The notes below the pieces were generated by a model. The model saw only the letters and a list, made by a program, of their open reading frames with translations, was not told the DNA's origin and made no database searches. The position numbers were made by a program, and so were the translations under genes. A DNA stretch of 64,000 bases from Vreelandella salicampi (lineage in GTDB: Bacteria; Pseudomonadota; Gammaproteobacteria; Pseudomonadales; Halomonadaceae), in NCBI RefSeq assembly GCF_013415105.1, contig NZ_JACCDF010000002.1:62001-126000 (forward strand), in the 5' to 3' direction. This document shows, piece by piece, positions 25,728-41,454 of the stretch. How positions within the stretch are numbered: the stretch's first letter is position 1; each line of letters starts with the position of its first letter.

Positions 25728-26420
25728 ATGGCTAAACTGTCTAAACGCGCTCAGCAAATTCGCGCAAAAATCGACCCGAACAAAGCCTACACGGTAGAAG
25801 ATGCCGTGGCGCTGCTGTCCGAGCTGTCAACGGTTAAGTTTAAAGAGTCTGTTGATGTGTCGATCAACCTGGGTGTTGATCCGCGTAAATCTGACCAAGT
25901 TGTACGTGGCGCTACCGTAATGCCGAATGGCACCGGTAAAGACGTTCGTGTAGCGGTTTTTACCCAGGGCGCAAATGCCGATGCGGCGAAAGAAGCCGGT
26001 GCTGATATCGTCGGCATGGAAGATTTGGCTGAGCAGGTTAAGAAAGGCGTGATGGATTTTGACGTCGTCGTTGCCTCGCCTGATGCCATGCGTGTCGTGG
26101 GTCAGCTGGGTCAGATTCTGGGTCCGCGCGGCCTGATGCCGAACCCGAAAGTGGGTACCGTCACGGCAGACGTGGCGACCGCCGTGAAAAACGCCAAAGC
26201 CGGTCAGGTGCGTTTCCGCACAGACAAAAACGGCATTATCCATACTACTGTGGGTAAGGTGGATTTCGATGCCGACGCTATTAGAGGTAACCTTGATGCG
26301 CTCGTTGCTGACCTGAAAAGGCTCAAGCCAAGCACTTCAAAAGGTATCTACTTTAAGAAAATGACACTGTCCACCACGATGGGGCCAGGTCTGACTGTCG
26401 ATCATACTGCCTATATTTAA
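25728..26420 (+). CDS. rplA: 50S ribosomal protein L1
   Basis: L1 binds 23S rRNA at the mobile L1 stalk that moves deacylated tRNA out of the E site, and it represses rplKA translation in many bacteria. The 230-aa product has the classical sequence [21 protein letters not shown] near residue 41 and the [15 protein letters not shown] signature near residue 131. It starts 2 bp after rplK stops. The next 299 bp carry the L10 leader rather than a gene. Confidence 0.97.
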   Translation: MAKLSKRAQQIRAKIDPNKAYTVEDAVALLSELSTVKFKESVDVSINLGVDPRKSDQVVRGATVMPNGTGKDVRVAVFTQGANADAAKEAGADIVGMEDLAEQVKKGVMDFDVVVASPDAMRVVGQLGQILGPRGLMPNPKVGTVTADVATAVKNAKAGQVRFRTDKNGIIHTTVGKVDFDADAIRGNLDALVADLKRLKPSTSKGIYFKKMTLSTTMGPGLTVDHTAYI

Positions 26421-26719
26421 GGCGTGATCGAAAAGAGGCGCAACTTCTTTGCGAGTGCGCCTATACAGAGCAAGAACTTTGCGGTCCCCGCGCAGATGAG
26501 ACATCAGGGCGGGGCGCCGTCAAAGACCGCAGGTGCCGAGCCCATAAGCCCGGCTTAATGAATAAAACGCCTGCGCAGATGGTGTCGCCGCCAGTTGGTT
26601 GAATGTCTAGCTTTCTGGTGAGCACCATCCCCTAGGCTTCTTGGCAGCAGTTATCGGCCAAGAAGAGATGGTAACCACCGGGACCTGACTTTAGGTTTCG
26701 GCACGAAGGAGTGATCACT
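26421..26719 (+). ncRNA. L10 leader (rplJL autoregulatory mRNA leader)
   Basis: The 299 bp between rplA and rplJ contain no gene but have clear secondary structure. AGGCGCA/TGCGCCT (26436-26442 with 26456-26462) forms one hairpin. A second GC-rich domain is closed by TTTGCGGTCC... and ...AAAGACCGCAG around 26479-26532. Position, length and fold match the L10(L7/L12)4-binding leader of other gammaproteobacteria, where excess L10 complex blocks translation of rplJ. The role is inferred from that family; the hairpins are seen. A promoter may also lie here. Confidence 0.7.
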
Positions 26720-27223
26720 GTGCCACTAGCACTTGAAGGCAAGAAAGCGATTGTTGCCCAGGTCAGTGAAGCGGCTAAAGACGCTCTCTCCGTCGTAGTT
26801 GCCGATTCTCGCGGTGTGGCGGTCAGCAAAATGACCGATCTGCGTAAGCAGGCACGTGAGAATGGTGTAGAGTTGCGTGTTGTTCGTAACACGTTGGCTC
26901 GCCGCGCTTTGGAGGGCACGAAGTGGGAGTGCCTGAACGAAAGCTTTGTTGGTCCTACTCTGCTGGCCTTCTCTAACGAAAACCCGGGCGCTGCCGCGCG
27001 GTTGTTCAAAGAGTTCGCAAAGCAAGATCAGAACTTCGAAGTAAAAGCGCTGGCCTACGAAGGTGAGCTGATTCCGGCTGCTGACATCGACCGTCTGGCA
27101 ACGCTGCCGACTTACGACGAGGCAATTGCCAAGCTGATGTCGGTCATGAAAGAAGCCTCTGCTGGCAAGCTGGTTCGTACTCTGGCCGCACTGCGCGACC
27201 AGAAGCAAGACGAAGCGGCATAA
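26720..27223 (+). CDS. rplJ: 50S ribosomal protein L10
   Basis: L10 anchors L7/L12 dimers at the base of the ribosomal stalk. I choose the GTG at 26720 ([15 protein letters not shown]) because AAGGAG lies 8 nt upstream and the alignment with other L10 proteins begins there; an in-frame GTG 9 bp earlier overlaps the Shine-Dalgarno. The 167-aa product contains [30 protein letters not shown], the [12 protein letters not shown] segment and the helical C-terminal stalk region [17 protein letters not shown]. It is preceded by a long structured leader and followed after 97 bp by rplL. Confidence 0.95.
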   Translation: MPLALEGKKAIVAQVSEAAKDALSVVVADSRGVAVSKMTDLRKQARENGVELRVVRNTLARRALEGTKWECLNESFVGPTLLAFSNENPGAAARLFKEFAKQDQNFEVKALAYEGELIPAADIDRLATLPTYDEAIAKLMSVMKEASAGKLVRTLAALRDQKQDEAA

Positions 27224-27320
27224 GCCTCTTCACTTGTTGGCAGCGTGAAGCTGCCTAATACGAGCAATGAATCCTGAGTCCTCGGGCGACCGAGACTCCC
27301 GCAAAGTTAGGAATGAAACA

Positions 27321-27692
27321 ATGGCACTGACCAAAGACGATATTATCAACGCCGTCTCCGACATGACCGTGATGGAAGTTGTCGAGCTGATCGAAGCGAT
27401 GGAAGAAAAATTCGGTGTTTCTGCCGCCGCAGCCGTTGTGGCTGGCCCAGGTGGTGGTGAAGCTGCTGTTGAAGAAGAGCAGACTGAATTTGACCTGGTG
27501 CTCACAGGCGCTGGTGACAAGAAAGTTAACGTCATCAAAGCCGTTCGTGAAATTACCGGCCTTGGCCTGAAGGAAGCGAAGGGTGCTGTTGACGGCGCTC
27601 CGGCGACCATCAAAGAAGCAATGTCCAAGGAAGACGCTGAAGCAGCGAAGACAAAATTGGAAGAAGCAGGCGCAAGCGTCGAGCTCAAGTAA
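27321..27692 (+). CDS. rplL: 50S ribosomal protein L7/L12
   Basis: L7/L12 dimers form the flexible stalk that recruits translational GTPases. The true start is the ATG at 27321 ([12 protein letters not shown]), preceded by AGGA; an in-frame ATG at 27267 is too far upstream. The 123-aa protein has the N-terminal dimerisation domain, an acidic/alanine hinge ([14 protein letters not shown]) and the C-terminal domain with [20 protein letters not shown]. It is highly acidic, as usual. An attenuator-like terminator separates it from rpoB, as in Escherichia coli. Confidence 0.97.
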   Translation: MALTKDDIINAVSDMTVMEVVELIEAMEEKFGVSAAAAVVAGPGGGEAAVEEEQTEFDLVLTGAGDKKVNVIKAVREITGLGLKEAKGAVDGAPATIKEAMSKEDAEAAKTKLEEAGASVELK

Positions 27693-27733
27693 TTCTTGTG
27701 CCGATGGCTTTACGCGCTGCGTAAGCTTCCACG

Positions 27734-27770
27734 GCTGGCGGCGGGCAATTCCCGCTGCCGGCCTTTTTCT
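27734..27770 (+). terminator. Attenuator/partial terminator between rplL and rpoB
   Basis: GCTGGCGGCGGG-CAATT-CCCGCTGCCGGC forms a 12-bp stem (two G-T pairs) followed by CTTTTTCT. In Escherichia coli a leaky terminator in the same place sets the ratio of ribosomal proteins to RNA polymerase; the same role is likely here. Confidence 0.85.
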
Positions 27771-27897
27771 GTTGAAACAGATCAAAGAATTTTGACGGCG
27801 AGCTGCCCATTCAGGAGCTTGCTGTCTGCGTCTGACACGCCCGCGGGGAAGATGACCATACATCGGTCACCCATGGTGAACAAGCTGGGGAAAACAG

Positions 27898-30800
27898 ATG
27901 GCTTACTCATACACTGAGAAAAAACGCATCCGCAAGGATTTCGGCAAACTGCCCCAAGTGATGGATGTGCCTTACTTGCTGGCCATCCAGCTTGATTCCT
28001 ATTACGACTTTCTCCAGCAAGACCGTTCGCCCGATGAGCGCCACGAAATTGGCCTACACGCGGCGTTCAAGTCAGTGTTCCCGATTGAGAGCTTCTCCGG
28101 TAACGCGGCGCTGGAATATGTTAGTTATCGTTTTGGCACACCTGCGTTTGATGTGAAGGAGTGTCAGCTTCGCGGCGTGACCTACTCTGCACCGCTGCGC
28201 GTTAAGGTGCGTTTGATTATTTATGATCGCGATTCGTCGAATAAAGCGATCAAAGATATCAAAGAGCAAGAAGTCTACATGGGGGAGATTCCCCTGATGA
28301 CGGAGAACGGTACCTTTGTGATTAACGGTACCGAACGCGTTATCGTGTCGCAGCTGCACCGCTCGCCGGGCGTGTTCTTCGACCACGATAAGGGCAAGAG
28401 CCACTCTTCTGGCAAGCTGCTCTACTCGGCACGCGTCATTCCTTATCGCGGCTCCTGGCTCGATTTCGAGTTTGATCCCAAAGACAACGTCTTTGTGCGT
28501 ATTGATCGCCGCCGTAAATTGCCGGCATCGGTATTGATGCGTGCTCTGGGCATGAGCACCGAAGAGATCCTCGACGAGTTCTTCGAAACTAGCGTGTTCC
28601 ACATTGAGAAGTCTGGCTTCTCTGTGGAGCTCGTGCCTTCGCGCCTGCGCGGTGAAACCGCTACGTTCGATATCAAGGACGGCGACGGTAACGTCATTGC
28701 GGAAGAAGGTCGACGCATCACCCAGAAGCATATTCGTCAGCTGGAAAAAGCCGGCCTTGAGCGTCTGGATGTGCCGATGGAATACCTTTTCGGCAAAACG
28801 CTAGCCAAAGATCAGGTGGATACCAAAACCGGCGAGCTAATCGTCCCGTGTAACACGGAGATCACTCCGGAAGTGTTAGAGCACATGGCGCAGGGCGGCA
28901 TCCAGCGCGTTGAAACGCTCTACACCAACGATCTCGACTGCGGTTCGTTTATCTCCGACACCTTGAAGCTCGATACCACGGGTTCGCCGCTTGAAGCGTT
29001 GGTCGAGATTTACCGCATGATGCGCCCCGGTGAGCCGCCGACCAAAGAAGCCGCCGAGACGCTGTTCCACAACCTGTTTTTCACCGAAGACCGCTACGAC
29101 TTATCCAACGTCGGCCGGATGAAGTTCAACCGCCGCTTGCGCCATGAGTCGGATACCGGTTCTGGGGTGTTGGACAAGAAAGACATCCTCGATGTGCTGC
29201 GCGAGCTAATCAATATCCGTAACGGTTTCGGTGATGTCGACGATATCGACCACCTGGGTAACCGTCGTATTCGCTGTGTCGGTGAAATGGCGGAAAACCA
29301 GTTCCGCGTCGGTCTTGTGCGCGTTGAGCGCGCGGTGAAAGAACGTCTGTCCATGGCCGAAAGCGAAGGCTTGATGCCGCAGGATTTGATCAACGCCAAG
29401 CCGGTCGCGGCAGCGGTGAAAGAATTCTTTGGTTCCAGCCAGCTGTCCCAGTTCATGGACCAGAACAACCCGCTGTCTGAGGTCACGCACAAGCGCCGTG
29501 TCTCAGCACTCGGTCCGGGTGGTTTGACCCGTGAGCGTGCAGGCTTTGAAGTGCGCGACGTACACGCGACGCACTACGGCCGTCTGTGCCCGATCGAAAC
29601 GCCGGAAGGCCCGAACATCGGCCTGATCAATTCGCTTGCGACCTACAGCCATACCAACAGCTACGGTTTCCTGGAAACGCCGTACCGTAAGGTCAATGCC
29701 GGTCAGGTGACTGACGATATCGTGCACTTGTCGGCGATTGAAGAAGGTGACTTTGTTATCGCTCAGGCGTCGGCCGCGGTTGATGAGTCCAACAAGCTAA
29801 GCGATGATCTGGTACAGGTGCGCCACCGTGGTGAAACCACGTTTATGCGCCCTGAGCAAGTGACGCTGATGGACGTGTCGCCGCGCCAGGTAGTGTCAGT
29901 GGCGGCCGCGCTGATTCCGTTCTTGGAGCACGATGACGCCAACCGTGCCCTGATGGGGGCTAACATGCAGCGCCAGGCGGTGCCGACGCTGCGTGCGGAC
30001 AAGCCGCTGGTAGGGACGGGCATGGAGCGCTTCGTGGCACGTGACTCCGGTGTTTGCGCCGTGGCGAATCGCGGTGGTGTGATCGACTCGGTCGATGCGC
30101 GTCGTGTCGTGGTCCGGGTCAATGAAGATGAAATCATCGGCGGTGAAGCCGGGGTGGATATCTACAACCTGACCAAGTACACCCGCTCGAACCAAAACAC
30201 CTGCATGAATCAGCGTCCGATTGTGCGGCCTGGCGATAACGTGGCGCGTGGCGATATTCTCGCTGACGGCCCGTCGGTGGATATGGGTGATCTGGCCCTG
30301 GGTCAGAACATGCGCATCGCGTTTATGCCCTGGAACGGCTACAACTTTGAGGACTCGATTCTGCTCTCGGAGCGTGTCGCGCAAGAAGACCGTTTCACCA
30401 CGATCCATATCCAGGAACTGACCTGTGTGTCTCGCGACACCAAGCTTGGTTCGGAAGAGATTACCTCGGATATCCCCAACGTGGGTGAGTCCGCACTGGG
30501 CAAACTGGACGAGGCCGGCGTGGTCTACATTGGTGCCGAAGTCGGTCCAGGCGATATTCTGGTGGGCAAGGTAACGCCGAAGGGTGAAACCCAGCTAACG
30601 CCGGAAGAGAAGCTGTTGCGTGCCATTTTTGGTGAGAAAGCGTCGGACGTGAAAGATACCTCCCTGCGTGCCCCTACCGGCATGAAAGGAACGGTCATCG
30701 ACGTTCAGGTCTTTACCCGTGACGGTGTCGAAAAAGATTCGCGCGCGCTTGCTATCGAGCAAATGCAGCTTGATGAGGTGCGTAAAGACCTGCAAGAAAC

Positions 30801-31974
30801 CTACCGTATCGCTGAGGAAGCCACCTTTGAGCGCCTTAAGCGCACGCTAGATGGCCAGGTTGTGAACGGTGGGCCGAAGCTTAAAAAAGGTGACGCTCTC
30901 GACGAAGAGTACCTGGACGAGTTACCGCGTCAGCAGTGGTTCAAACTGCGCATGCAGGATGAAACTTACAATGAGCTACTGGCTCAGGCAGATGAGCAGC
31001 TGGAAAATCGCCGTAAAGAGATGGACGAGCGCTTTGAAGATAAGAAGCGCAAGCTGACCCAGGGCGATGACCTCGCGCCGGGCGTGCTCAAAATCGTCAA
31101 GATCTACATGGCGGTTAAGCGTCGTATCCAGCCGGGCGACAAGATGGCCGGGCGTCACGGTAACAAGGGTGTTATCTCGGCGATTATGCCGGTGGAAGAT
31201 ATGCCGTTCGACGAGCAAGGCGAGTCGGTTGATGTTGTTCTCAACCCGCTGGGCGTACCGTCGCGTATGAACGTCGGTCAGGTTCTGGAAACCCACCTGG
31301 GAATGGCAGCACGCGGGTTAGGCTTCAAGATAAATGCCATGCTGCGCGATGCTCGCGAACAGCAAGTGGCGGAAATCCGCGACTTCCTCGGCGAAATTTA
31401 CAACACACCAGGCACTCGCGTAGAGGACATTAGTTCGCTGTCAGATGACGAAGTTATCGCGCTGGCAAAAAACCTGAAAGGCGGTGTGCCGATGGCGACG
31501 CCGGTGTTTGACGGTGCTCAAGAGCATGAAATTAAGCACTTGTTGCGCTTGGCGGATATACCGGACTCCGGCCAAATGACGCTTTACGACGGTCGTAGCG
31601 GCGATGCTTTTGATCGCCCGGTCACCGTTGGCTATATGTACATGCTGAAGTTGAACCACTTGGTAGACGATAAGATGCACGCGCGTTCTACCGGCTCTTA
31701 CTCGCTGGTTACCCAGCAGCCGCTGGGCGGTAAGGCGCAGTTCGGTGGTCAGCGTTTCGGTGAGATGGAAGTGTGGGCGCTAGAAGCCTATGGTGCCGCG
31801 TACACGCTACAAGAGATGCTTACCGTCAAGTCGGACGACGTTGAAGGCCGCACCAAGATGTACAAGAGCATCGTGGATGGCGACCACACCATGCAGGCAG
31901 GCATGCCGGAATCCTTCAACGTACTCGTGAAGGAAATCCGCTCGCTGGGCATCGATATCGAGTTAGAGAGCTAG
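27898..31974 (+). CDS. rpoB: DNA-directed RNA polymerase subunit beta
   Basis: The 1358-aa beta subunit forms one half of the RNA polymerase active-site cleft. It starts [20 protein letters not shown], 205 bp after rplL. The rifampicin-binding region reads [20 protein letters not shown] followed by [10 protein letters not shown], that is, the wild-type sensitive residues at the usual resistance positions. Other hallmarks include [36 protein letters not shown] and, near the end, [20 protein letters not shown]. Length is slightly above the Escherichia coli subunit (1342). It is followed by rpoC after 10 bp. Confidence 0.98.
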   Translation: MAYSYTEKKRIRKDFGKLPQVMDVPYLLAIQLDSYYDFLQQDRSPDERHEIGLHAAFKSVFPIESFSGNAALEYVSYRFGTPAFDVKECQLRGVTYSAPLRVKVRLIIYDRDSSNKAIKDIKEQEVYMGEIPLMTENGTFVINGTERVIVSQLHRSPGVFFDHDKGKSHSSGKLLYSARVIPYRGSWLDFEFDPKDNVFVRIDRRRKLPASVLMRALGMSTEEILDEFFETSVFHIEKSGFSVELVPSRLRGETATFDIKDGDGNVIAEEGRRITQKHIRQLEKAGLERLDVPMEYLFGKTLAKDQVDTKTGELIVPCNTEITPEVLEHMAQGGIQRVETLYTNDLDCGSFISDTLKLDTTGSPLEALVEIYRMMRPGEPPTKEAAETLFHNLFFTEDRYDLSNVGRMKFNRRLRHESDTGSGVLDKKDILDVLRELINIRNGFGDVDDIDHLGNRRIRCVGEMAENQFRVGLVRVERAVKERLSMAESEGLMPQDLINAKPVAAAVKEFFGSSQLSQFMDQNNPLSEVTHKRRVSALGPGGLTRERAGFEVRDVHATHYGRLCPIETPEGPNIGLINSLATYSHTNSYGFLETPYRKVNAGQVTDDIVHLSAIEEGDFVIAQASAAVDESNKLSDDLVQVRHRGETTFMRPEQVTLMDVSPRQVVSVAAALIPFLEHDDANRALMGANMQRQAVPTLRADKPLVGTGMERFVARDSGVCAVANRGGVIDSVDARRVVVRVNEDEIIGGEAGVDIYNLTKYTRSNQNTCMNQRPIVRPGDNVARGDILADGPSVDMGDLALGQNMRIAFMPWNGYNFEDSILLSERVAQEDRFTTIHIQELTCVSRDTKLGSEEITSDIPNVGESALGKLDEAGVVYIGAEVGPGDILVGKVTPKGETQLTPEEKLLRAIFGEKASDVKDTSLRAPTGMKGTVIDVQVFTRDGVEKDSRALAIEQMQLDEVRKDLQETYRIAEEATFERLKRTLDGQVVNGGPKLKKGDALDEEYLDELPRQQWFKLRMQDETYNELLAQADEQLENRRKEMDERFEDKKRKLTQGDDLAPGVLKIVKIYMAVKRRIQPGDKMAGRHGNKGVISAIMPVEDMPFDEQGESVDVVLNPLGVPSRMNVGQVLETHLGMAARGLGFKINAMLRDAREQQVAEIRDFLGEIYNTPGTRVEDISSLSDDEVIALAKNLKGGVPMATPVFDGAQEHEIKHLLRLADIPDSGQMTLYDGRSGDAFDRPVTVGYMYMLKLNHLVDDKMHARSTGSYSLVTQQPLGGKAQFGGQRFGEMEVWALEAYGAAYTLQEMLTVKSDDVEGRTKMYKSIVDGDHTMQAGMPESFNVLVKEIRSLGIDIELES

Positions 31975-31984
31975 GAGCCGTCCA

Positions 31985-36202
<4,218 letters not shown>

Positions 36203-36252
36203 CCCTCGTTAGCCCCAGCGTTAGGCCATGGTGATAAAACCGTCGCCATGAC

Positions 36253-36327
36253 TTGACGATGGCTGGGGCAAACTATTAGAATGCGCAGCCTTTAACAGTG
36301 GGGCGGGTGCGCCCGCATCCATTGGAA
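36253..36327 (+). promoter_or_regulatory. str operon promoter and leader hairpin
   Basis: TTGACG (36253-36258) and TAGAAT (36277-36282) are 18 bp apart, followed by a GC-rich discriminator (GCGCAGCC). The leader has a hairpin GCGGG-TGCG-CCCGC (36303-36316) directly followed by ATCCATTGGA. The layout from -10 to this box closely repeats that of the S10 promoter at 40895-40977, suggesting common (probably stringent) control. Confidence 0.75.
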
Positions 36328-36359
36328 GGTAAGGCAACCATTGGAGTCAGCTACAGACT

Positions 36360-36734
36360 ATGGCAACGATTAATCAGCTAGTGCGGAAGCCGCGCAAGCG
36401 CCCCGTCACCAAGAGTGACGTGCCAGCGCTGCAGGCCTGCCCGCAAAAACGCGGCGTATGTACGCGCGTTTACACCACTACCCCGAAGAAGCCGAACTCG
36501 GCGTTGCGTAAGGTTTGCCGTGTGCGCCTGACCAACGGCTTTGAAGTGTCTTCTTATATCGGCGGTGAAGGCCACAACCTGCAAGAACACTCAGTCGTGC
36601 TAATCCGCGGCGGTCGTGTGAAGGATTTGCCAGGGGTGCGTTACCACACTGTTCGCGGTGCCCTGGATACCTCAGGTGTTCAGAACCGTAAGCAGGGTCG
36701 TTCTAAATACGGTACCAAGCGTCCGAAGTCTTAA
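36360..36734 (+). CDS. rpsL: 30S ribosomal protein S12
   Basis: S12 lies at the decoding centre and controls translational fidelity; streptomycin resistance mutations map here. The 124-aa protein has lysine at position 43 ([17 protein letters not shown]) and an unaltered [13 protein letters not shown] loop, so it looks streptomycin-sensitive. Basic residues dominate, as expected for an rRNA-binding protein. It opens the str operon (rpsL-rpsG-fusA-tuf). The 155-bp gap before rpsG may contain the S7 autoregulatory site known from Escherichia coli, but I could not establish its fold. Confidence 0.98.
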   Translation: MATINQLVRKPRKRPVTKSDVPALQACPQKRGVCTRVYTTTPKKPNSALRKVCRVRLTNGFEVSSYIGGEGHNLQEHSVVLIRGGRVKDLPGVRYHTVRGALDTSGVQNRKQGRSKYGTKRPKS

Positions 36735-36880
36735 TTCGGTTGCGTTGGTTCGAGTAGTGCAGCTGCGTAAGTGCTGCCAAGCGGTCAACACGAATATGAT
36801 GGTCTGATAAGAGTAAGGTCGAGCGGCGCTGTGGTATCACGGGGCGAGTCTTGGGTTTACCTGAAGGATCCTTAAATTGA

Positions 36881-37360
<480 letters not shown>

Positions 37361-37483
37361 GCTCGAATGTTCTTGAGGTGCTGCTTGGATGGATGGTGTT
37401 GGTTGTTTCACAATCGGTACGCCTGAGTTCGAGCACACCTCTTCGTGCATTTCGCGCATTGCCAACTAACGGGAGTTACCACC

Positions 37484-39607
37484 GTGGCACGCAAGACTCC
37501 ATTAAATCGTTACCGTAATATCGGTATCGTCGCTCACGTTGACGCGGGTAAAACCACGACAACAGAGCGCGTATTGTTTTACACCGGCCTTTCGCACAAG
37601 GTAGGTGAAGTACATGATGGTGCGGCCACCATGGACTGGATGGAGCAGGAGCAGGAGCGTGGTATTACCATCACCTCGGCTGCGACGACCTGTTTCTGGC
37701 AGGGTATGAGCAAGCAGTTCCCTGAGCACCGCATCAACATCATCGACACCCCGGGGCACGTTGACTTCACCATTGAAGTTGAGCGTTCTTTGCGCGTACT
37801 TGATGGCGCGGTCGTTGTGCTGTGCGGGTCTTCCGGCGTTCAGCCGCAGACCGAAACCGTATGGCGCCAGGCCAATAAGTACGAAGTCCCGCGTATGGTC
37901 TTCGTCAATAAGATGGATCGCACCGGTGCTGATTTCTTCATGGTGGTTGACCAGTTGAAGGAGCGCTTGGGTGCTAATGCTGTGCCAATTCAGATCAATT
38001 GGGGCACGGAAGAAAACTTTAAGGGCGTTATCGACCTGATTCAGATGAAGGGTATCCTGTGGGACGAGGATAACTTGGGTATGAATTACGACTTGGTCGA
38101 TATCCCCGAAGAGCTGCAAGAAACCGCTGAGAAATACCGCGAGCAAATGGTTGAAGCGGCTGCCGAAGGCACCGACGAGTTGATGGATAAGTATCTCGAA
38201 GGCGGTGAGCTGACGGTCGAAGAGATCAAAGCGGGTCTTCGTGCACGTACACTGGCGAACGAAATCGTTCTCGTAACCTGTGGTTCTGCGTTTAAGAACA
38301 AGGGCGTTCAGGCTGTTCTCGATGGCGTTATCGAGTACATGCCGTCGCCGACAGAAGTTAAGGCGATTGAAGGCGAGCTTGACGATAAAGACGGCACCGT
38401 CGATACCCGTGAAGCGGATGACAGTGCGCCCTTCTCAGCGCTGGCGTTTAAGATTGCTACTGACCCCTTCGTGGGTACCTTGACCTTTATTCGCGTCTAT
38501 TCTGGCGTGTTGAACTCCGGTGACGGGGTGTACAACTCGGTCAAGAGCAAAAAAGAGCGTGTGGGTCGTATCGTTCAGATGCACTCCAACTCGCGCGAAG
38601 AAATCAAGGAAGTCCGTGCCGGCGATATCGCCGCTTGTATCGGTCTGAAAGATGTTACCACCGGCGATACGCTGTGTGATATCAACCACAAGATCGTACT
38701 TGAGCGCATGGAGTTCCCGGATCCGGTTATCTCGGTTGCCGTTGAGCCGAAGTCAAAAGCCGATCAGGAGAAGATGGGTGTTGCACTGGGCAAACTCGCT
38801 CAGGAAGATCCGTCCTTCCAGGTGAAAACCGACGAAGAGACTGGCCAAACGATCATCTCCGGTATGGGTGAGCTTCACCTGGATATTCTTGTTGACCGTA
38901 TGCGTCGCGAGTTTAAGGTGGAAGCCAATATCGGTAAGCCGCAGGTGGCCTACCGTGAAACTATCCGCGGCAGCGTCGAGCAGGAAGGTAAGTTTGTACG
39001 CCAGTCCGGTGGTCGCGGTCAGTACGGTCACGTTGTGATGCGCATCGAACCGCTGACTTATGAAGAGAAAGGCGAAGGAGACGACGAAATCTTCTTCAAG
39101 TTTATCTCTGAAATCGTGGGCGGCGTGGTTCCCAAGGAATACGTCCCGGCGGTAGAGAAAGGGGCTTACGAGCAGCTGAAAAACGGCGTCATCGCGGGTT
39201 ACCCGATGATCGACGTTAAAGTCACGCTGTTTGATGGCTCCTACCATGACGTAGACTCCAACGAGACTGCGTTTAAGATTGCTTCTTCTATGGCAGTGAA
39301 AGAAGGTGCCAGGAAGGCCAAGGCCGTGCTGCTGGAACCGGTGATGAAGGTCGAGGTCGTGACCCCCGAAGAGTTTATGGGTGACGTCATGGGCGACCTG
39401 AACCGTCGTCGCGGTCTGGTGCAGGGCATGGATGACTCTTCTTCTGGCAAGGTCATCCGCGCAACGGTGCCGCTGGGTGAGATGTTCGGTTATGCAACCG
39501 ATCTTCGCTCTCAGACCCAGGGCCGTGCGAGCTACTCCATGGAGTTCGCGAAGTACGACGAGGCGCCCTCCAGCGTCGTAGAAGCCGTCATCAACCAAAA
39601 CGGTTAA
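37484..39607 (+). CDS. fusA: Elongation factor G
   Basis: EF-G catalyses tRNA-mRNA translocation and, with RRF, ribosome recycling. The start is the GTG at 37484 ([15 protein letters not shown]) with GGGAG 8 nt upstream; an in-frame ATG at 37445 lacks such support. The 707-aa protein has G1 [13 protein letters not shown], switch [13 protein letters not shown]3 [17 protein letters not shown]4 [10 protein letters not shown], and domain IV with GGRGQYGHV, whose loop enters the decoding site. Length is close to Escherichia coli EF-G (704). tuf follows after 29 bp. Confidence 0.97.
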   Translation: MARKTPLNRYRNIGIVAHVDAGKTTTTERVLFYTGLSHKVGEVHDGAATMDWMEQEQERGITITSAATTCFWQGMSKQFPEHRINIIDTPGHVDFTIEVERSLRVLDGAVVVLCGSSGVQPQTETVWRQANKYEVPRMVFVNKMDRTGADFFMVVDQLKERLGANAVPIQINWGTEENFKGVIDLIQMKGILWDEDNLGMNYDLVDIPEELQETAEKYREQMVEAAAEGTDELMDKYLEGGELTVEEIKAGLRARTLANEIVLVTCGSAFKNKGVQAVLDGVIEYMPSPTEVKAIEGELDDKDGTVDTREADDSAPFSALAFKIATDPFVGTLTFIRVYSGVLNSGDGVYNSVKSKKERVGRIVQMHSNSREEIKEVRAGDIAACIGLKDVTTGDTLCDINHKIVLERMEFPDPVISVAVEPKSKADQEKMGVALGKLAQEDPSFQVKTDEETGQTIISGMGELHLDILVDRMRREFKVEANIGKPQVAYRETIRGSVEQEGKFVRQSGGRGQYGHVVMRIEPLTYEEKGEGDDEIFFKFISEIVGGVVPKEYVPAVEKGAYEQLKNGVIAGYPMIDVKVTLFDGSYHDVDSNETAFKIASSMAVKEGARKAKAVLLEPVMKVEVVTPEEFMGDVMGDLNRRRGLVQGMDDSSSGKVIRATVPLGEMFGYATDLRSQTQGRASYSMEFAKYDEAPSSVVEAVINQNG

Positions 39608-39636
39608 CCGTTAGCTAACGTAAAGAGGTTATAGCA

Positions 39637-40830
39637 GTGGCTAAGGAAAAATTTGAACGCTCCAAACCGCATATCAACGTCGGTACCATCGGTCACGTTG
39701 ACCATGGTAAAACGACCCTGACTGCGGCCCTGACTCGCGTTTCCGCTGAAGTGTTCGGCGGTGACTGGAGCGAGTTTGACGCCATCGACAATGCTCCGGA
39801 AGAGCGTGAGCGCGGTATTACGATCGCCACCTCGCACGTTGAGTATCAGTCCGAGACGCGTCACTACGCTCACGTCGACTGCCCGGGGCACGCCGACTAC
39901 GTCAAGAATATGATCACCGGTGCTGCGCAGATGGATGGCGCGATCCTGGTATGTTCTGCCGCAGATGGCCCGATGCCGCAAACTCGCGAGCACATCTTGC
40001 TTTCTCGCCAGGTTGGCGTTCCGTACATCGTCGTGTTCCTGAACAAAGCGGACATGGTAGATGATGAGGAGCTGCTCGAACTGGTAGAGATGGAAGTTCG
40101 CGAGCTTCTCGACCAGTACGACTTCCCGGGCGACGACACGCCGATCGTTACAGGTTCTGCGTTGATGGCGCTTGAGGGTAAAGATGACAACGGCATGGGT
40201 ACGACTGCTGTTGCCAACCTGATCAAAGCGCTGGACGAGTACATTCCGGAGCCGGAACGTGCTATCGATCAGCCGTTTTTGATGCCGATCGAGGACGTAT
40301 TCTCTATCTCTGGCCGTGGTACCGTTGTTACCGGCCGTGTAGAGCGTGGTGTTATCAAGGCGGGTGAAGAAGTGGAAATCGTGGGTATGCGCGATACCAC
40401 CAAAACCGTCGTGACCGGTGTTGAAATGTTCCGTAAGCTGCTCGACGAAGGTCGTGCAGGCGAGAACGTTGGCGCGCTGCTTCGCGGTACCAAGCGTGAC
40501 GACGTTGAGCGCGGTCAGGTTCTGGCGAAAACTGGCACCATCACGCCGCACACCGTCTTCGAAGCTGAAGTCTATGTGCTGTCCAAAGAAGAAGGTGGTC
40601 GTCACACGCCGTTCTTCAAAGGCTACCGTCCGCAGTTCTACTTCCGTACTACTGACGTAACCGGTACCTGTGAACTGCCGGAAGGCGTTGAGATGGTCAT
40701 GCCGGGCGACAACGTGAAAATGGTTGTTACCCTGATCGCTCCGATCGCCATGGACGACGGTCTGCGCTTCGCAATCCGTGAAGGTGGACGTACTGTCGGT
40801 GCTGGCGTTGTCGCCAAGATCGTTAAGTAA
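39637..40830 (+). CDS. tuf: Elongation factor Tu
   Basis: EF-Tu delivers aminoacyl-tRNA to the ribosome. The 397-aa protein starts at a GTG ([17 protein letters not shown]) and has G1 [10 protein letters not shown], switch [16 protein letters not shown]3 [16 protein letters not shown] and G4 [10 protein letters not shown]; domains II and III contain [11 protein letters not shown] and [16 protein letters not shown]. This is the only tuf copy in the window. The second copy expected before tRNA-Trp in related bacteria is absent. A strong terminator ends the operon 20 bp downstream. Confidence 0.98.
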   Translation: MAKEKFERSKPHINVGTIGHVDHGKTTLTAALTRVSAEVFGGDWSEFDAIDNAPEERERGITIATSHVEYQSETRHYAHVDCPGHADYVKNMITGAAQMDGAILVCSAADGPMPQTREHILLSRQVGVPYIVVFLNKADMVDDEELLELVEMEVRELLDQYDFPGDDTPIVTGSALMALEGKDDNGMGTTAVANLIKALDEYIPEPERAIDQPFLMPIEDVFSISGRGTVVTGRVERGVIKAGEEVEIVGMRDTTKTVVTGVEMFRKLLDEGRAGENVGALLRGTKRDDVERGQVLAKTGTITPHTVFEAEVYVLSKEEGGRHTPFFKGYRPQFYFRTTDVTGTCELPEGVEMVMPGDNVKMVVTLIAPIAMDDGLRFAIREGGRTVGAGVVAKIVK

Positions 40831-40846
40831 GTCGATCCATTAGGAT

Positions 40847-40874
40847 CAAAGGGGGCTCTTAGAGCCCCCTTTTC
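40847..40874 (+). terminator. Rho-independent terminator of the str operon
   Basis: AAAGGGGGCTCT and AGAGCCCCCTTTT form a GC-rich stem with a short T-run after the tuf stop. It separates the str operon from the S10 promoter that starts 21 bp later. Confidence 0.9.
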
Positions 40875-40894
40875 TACGCATCAGCGAGAAGTGT

Positions 40895-40977
40895 TTGACA
40901 TGCTTCGCTGGCGTGCCTATAATGCGCATCCTTTGAATGCGTGGGTAGACGGCTCGCGCCGTCGACATCCATTGGAG
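40895..40977 (+). promoter_or_regulatory. S10 operon promoter and leader hairpin
   Basis: A fully consensus promoter is present: TTGACA (40895-40900), 17-bp spacer, TATAAT (40918-40923), with a GC-rich discriminator GCGCATCC. The short leader contains hairpin GACGGC-TCGC-GCCGTC (40948-40963) followed by CATCCATTGGAG (40966-40977), which acts as the Shine-Dalgarno region of rpsJ. The leader is too short for the long L4-binding S10 leader of Escherichia coli. Confidence 0.92.
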
Positions 40978-40987
40978 TTTAGGGCAA

Positions 40988-41299
40988 ATGCAGAACCAAA
41001 AGATTCGCATTCGGTTGAAAGCATTCGACCATCGCCTGATCGATCAGTCCACTGCGGAGATTGTAGAAACCGCAAAGCGTACTGGTGCTCAGGTTCGTGG
41101 GCCGATTCCGCTCCCGACCAATCGCGAGCGCTATACCATACTGATTTCACCGCACGTCAACAAAGATGCGCGCGACCAGTATGAGATTCGCACTCATAAG
41201 CGTGTGCTCGATATCGTTGAGCCCACTGAGAAAACAGTTGACGCGCTGATGAAGCTCGATCTCGCTGCTGGCGTAGACGTGCAAATCAAGCTCGACTAA
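40988..41299 (+). CDS. rpsJ: 30S ribosomal protein S10 (NusE)
   Basis: S10 is a 30S head protein and, as NusE, part of antitermination complexes and the NusG bridge between RNA polymerase and ribosome. The 103-aa product starts [20 protein letters not shown] and contains the loop [21 protein letters not shown] and [17 protein letters not shown]. It opens the S10 operon from a consensus promoter. The 155-bp gap to rplC is long for this operon, in which most neighbours are under 35 bp apart, and seems structured. Confidence 0.98.
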   Translation: MQNQKIRIRLKAFDHRLIDQSTAEIVETAKRTGAQVRGPIPLPTNRERYTILISPHVNKDARDQYEIRTHKRVLDIVEPTEKTVDALMKLDLAAGVDVQIKLD

Positions 41300-41454
41300 T
41301 CACACTAGACACTCGCGGCCTAGCGCTTTTCAGGTTTTAACAGAGAAAAGCAGCAGCCGCCGCGCCGTGAGGCGCCACACAATGTGCTAGTGGAATGCTC
41401 TGGAAAGGGCAGCCATAGCGGGTGATAGCCCCGTACACTATAGGAGAACTGAGA
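41300..41454 (+). ncRNA. Structured element between rpsJ and rplC
   Basis: A 155-bp gap holds a plausible multi-branched RNA fold. CACTAG-A-CAC (41303-41312) pairs with GTG-CTAGTG (41384-41392), enclosing GCTTTTC/GAAAAGC and GCGCC-GTGA-GGCGC, the latter with a GNRA-type loop. In Escherichia coli the operon is controlled by L4 through a leader before rpsJ, which is missing here. A relocated ribosomal-protein-binding site is a fair guess but unproven. Confidence 0.45.

Noticed and set aside
28072-28731. 219-codon antisense frame in rpoB
   Set aside because: Mirrored coding bias of rpoB; no start signals.
29437-29525. Possible rifampicin-resistance changes in rpoB
   Set aside because: The cluster region reads as the normal sensitive sequence.
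36360-36734. Possible streptomycin-resistance allele of rpsL
   Set aside because: Lysine 43 and the [11 protein letters not shown] loop are unchanged.
39604-40605. Long open frame antisense to tuf (333 codons)
   Set aside because: It mirrors a highly expressed, strongly biased gene; high-GC third positions create long antisense frames. No Shine-Dalgarno and no recognisable protein.
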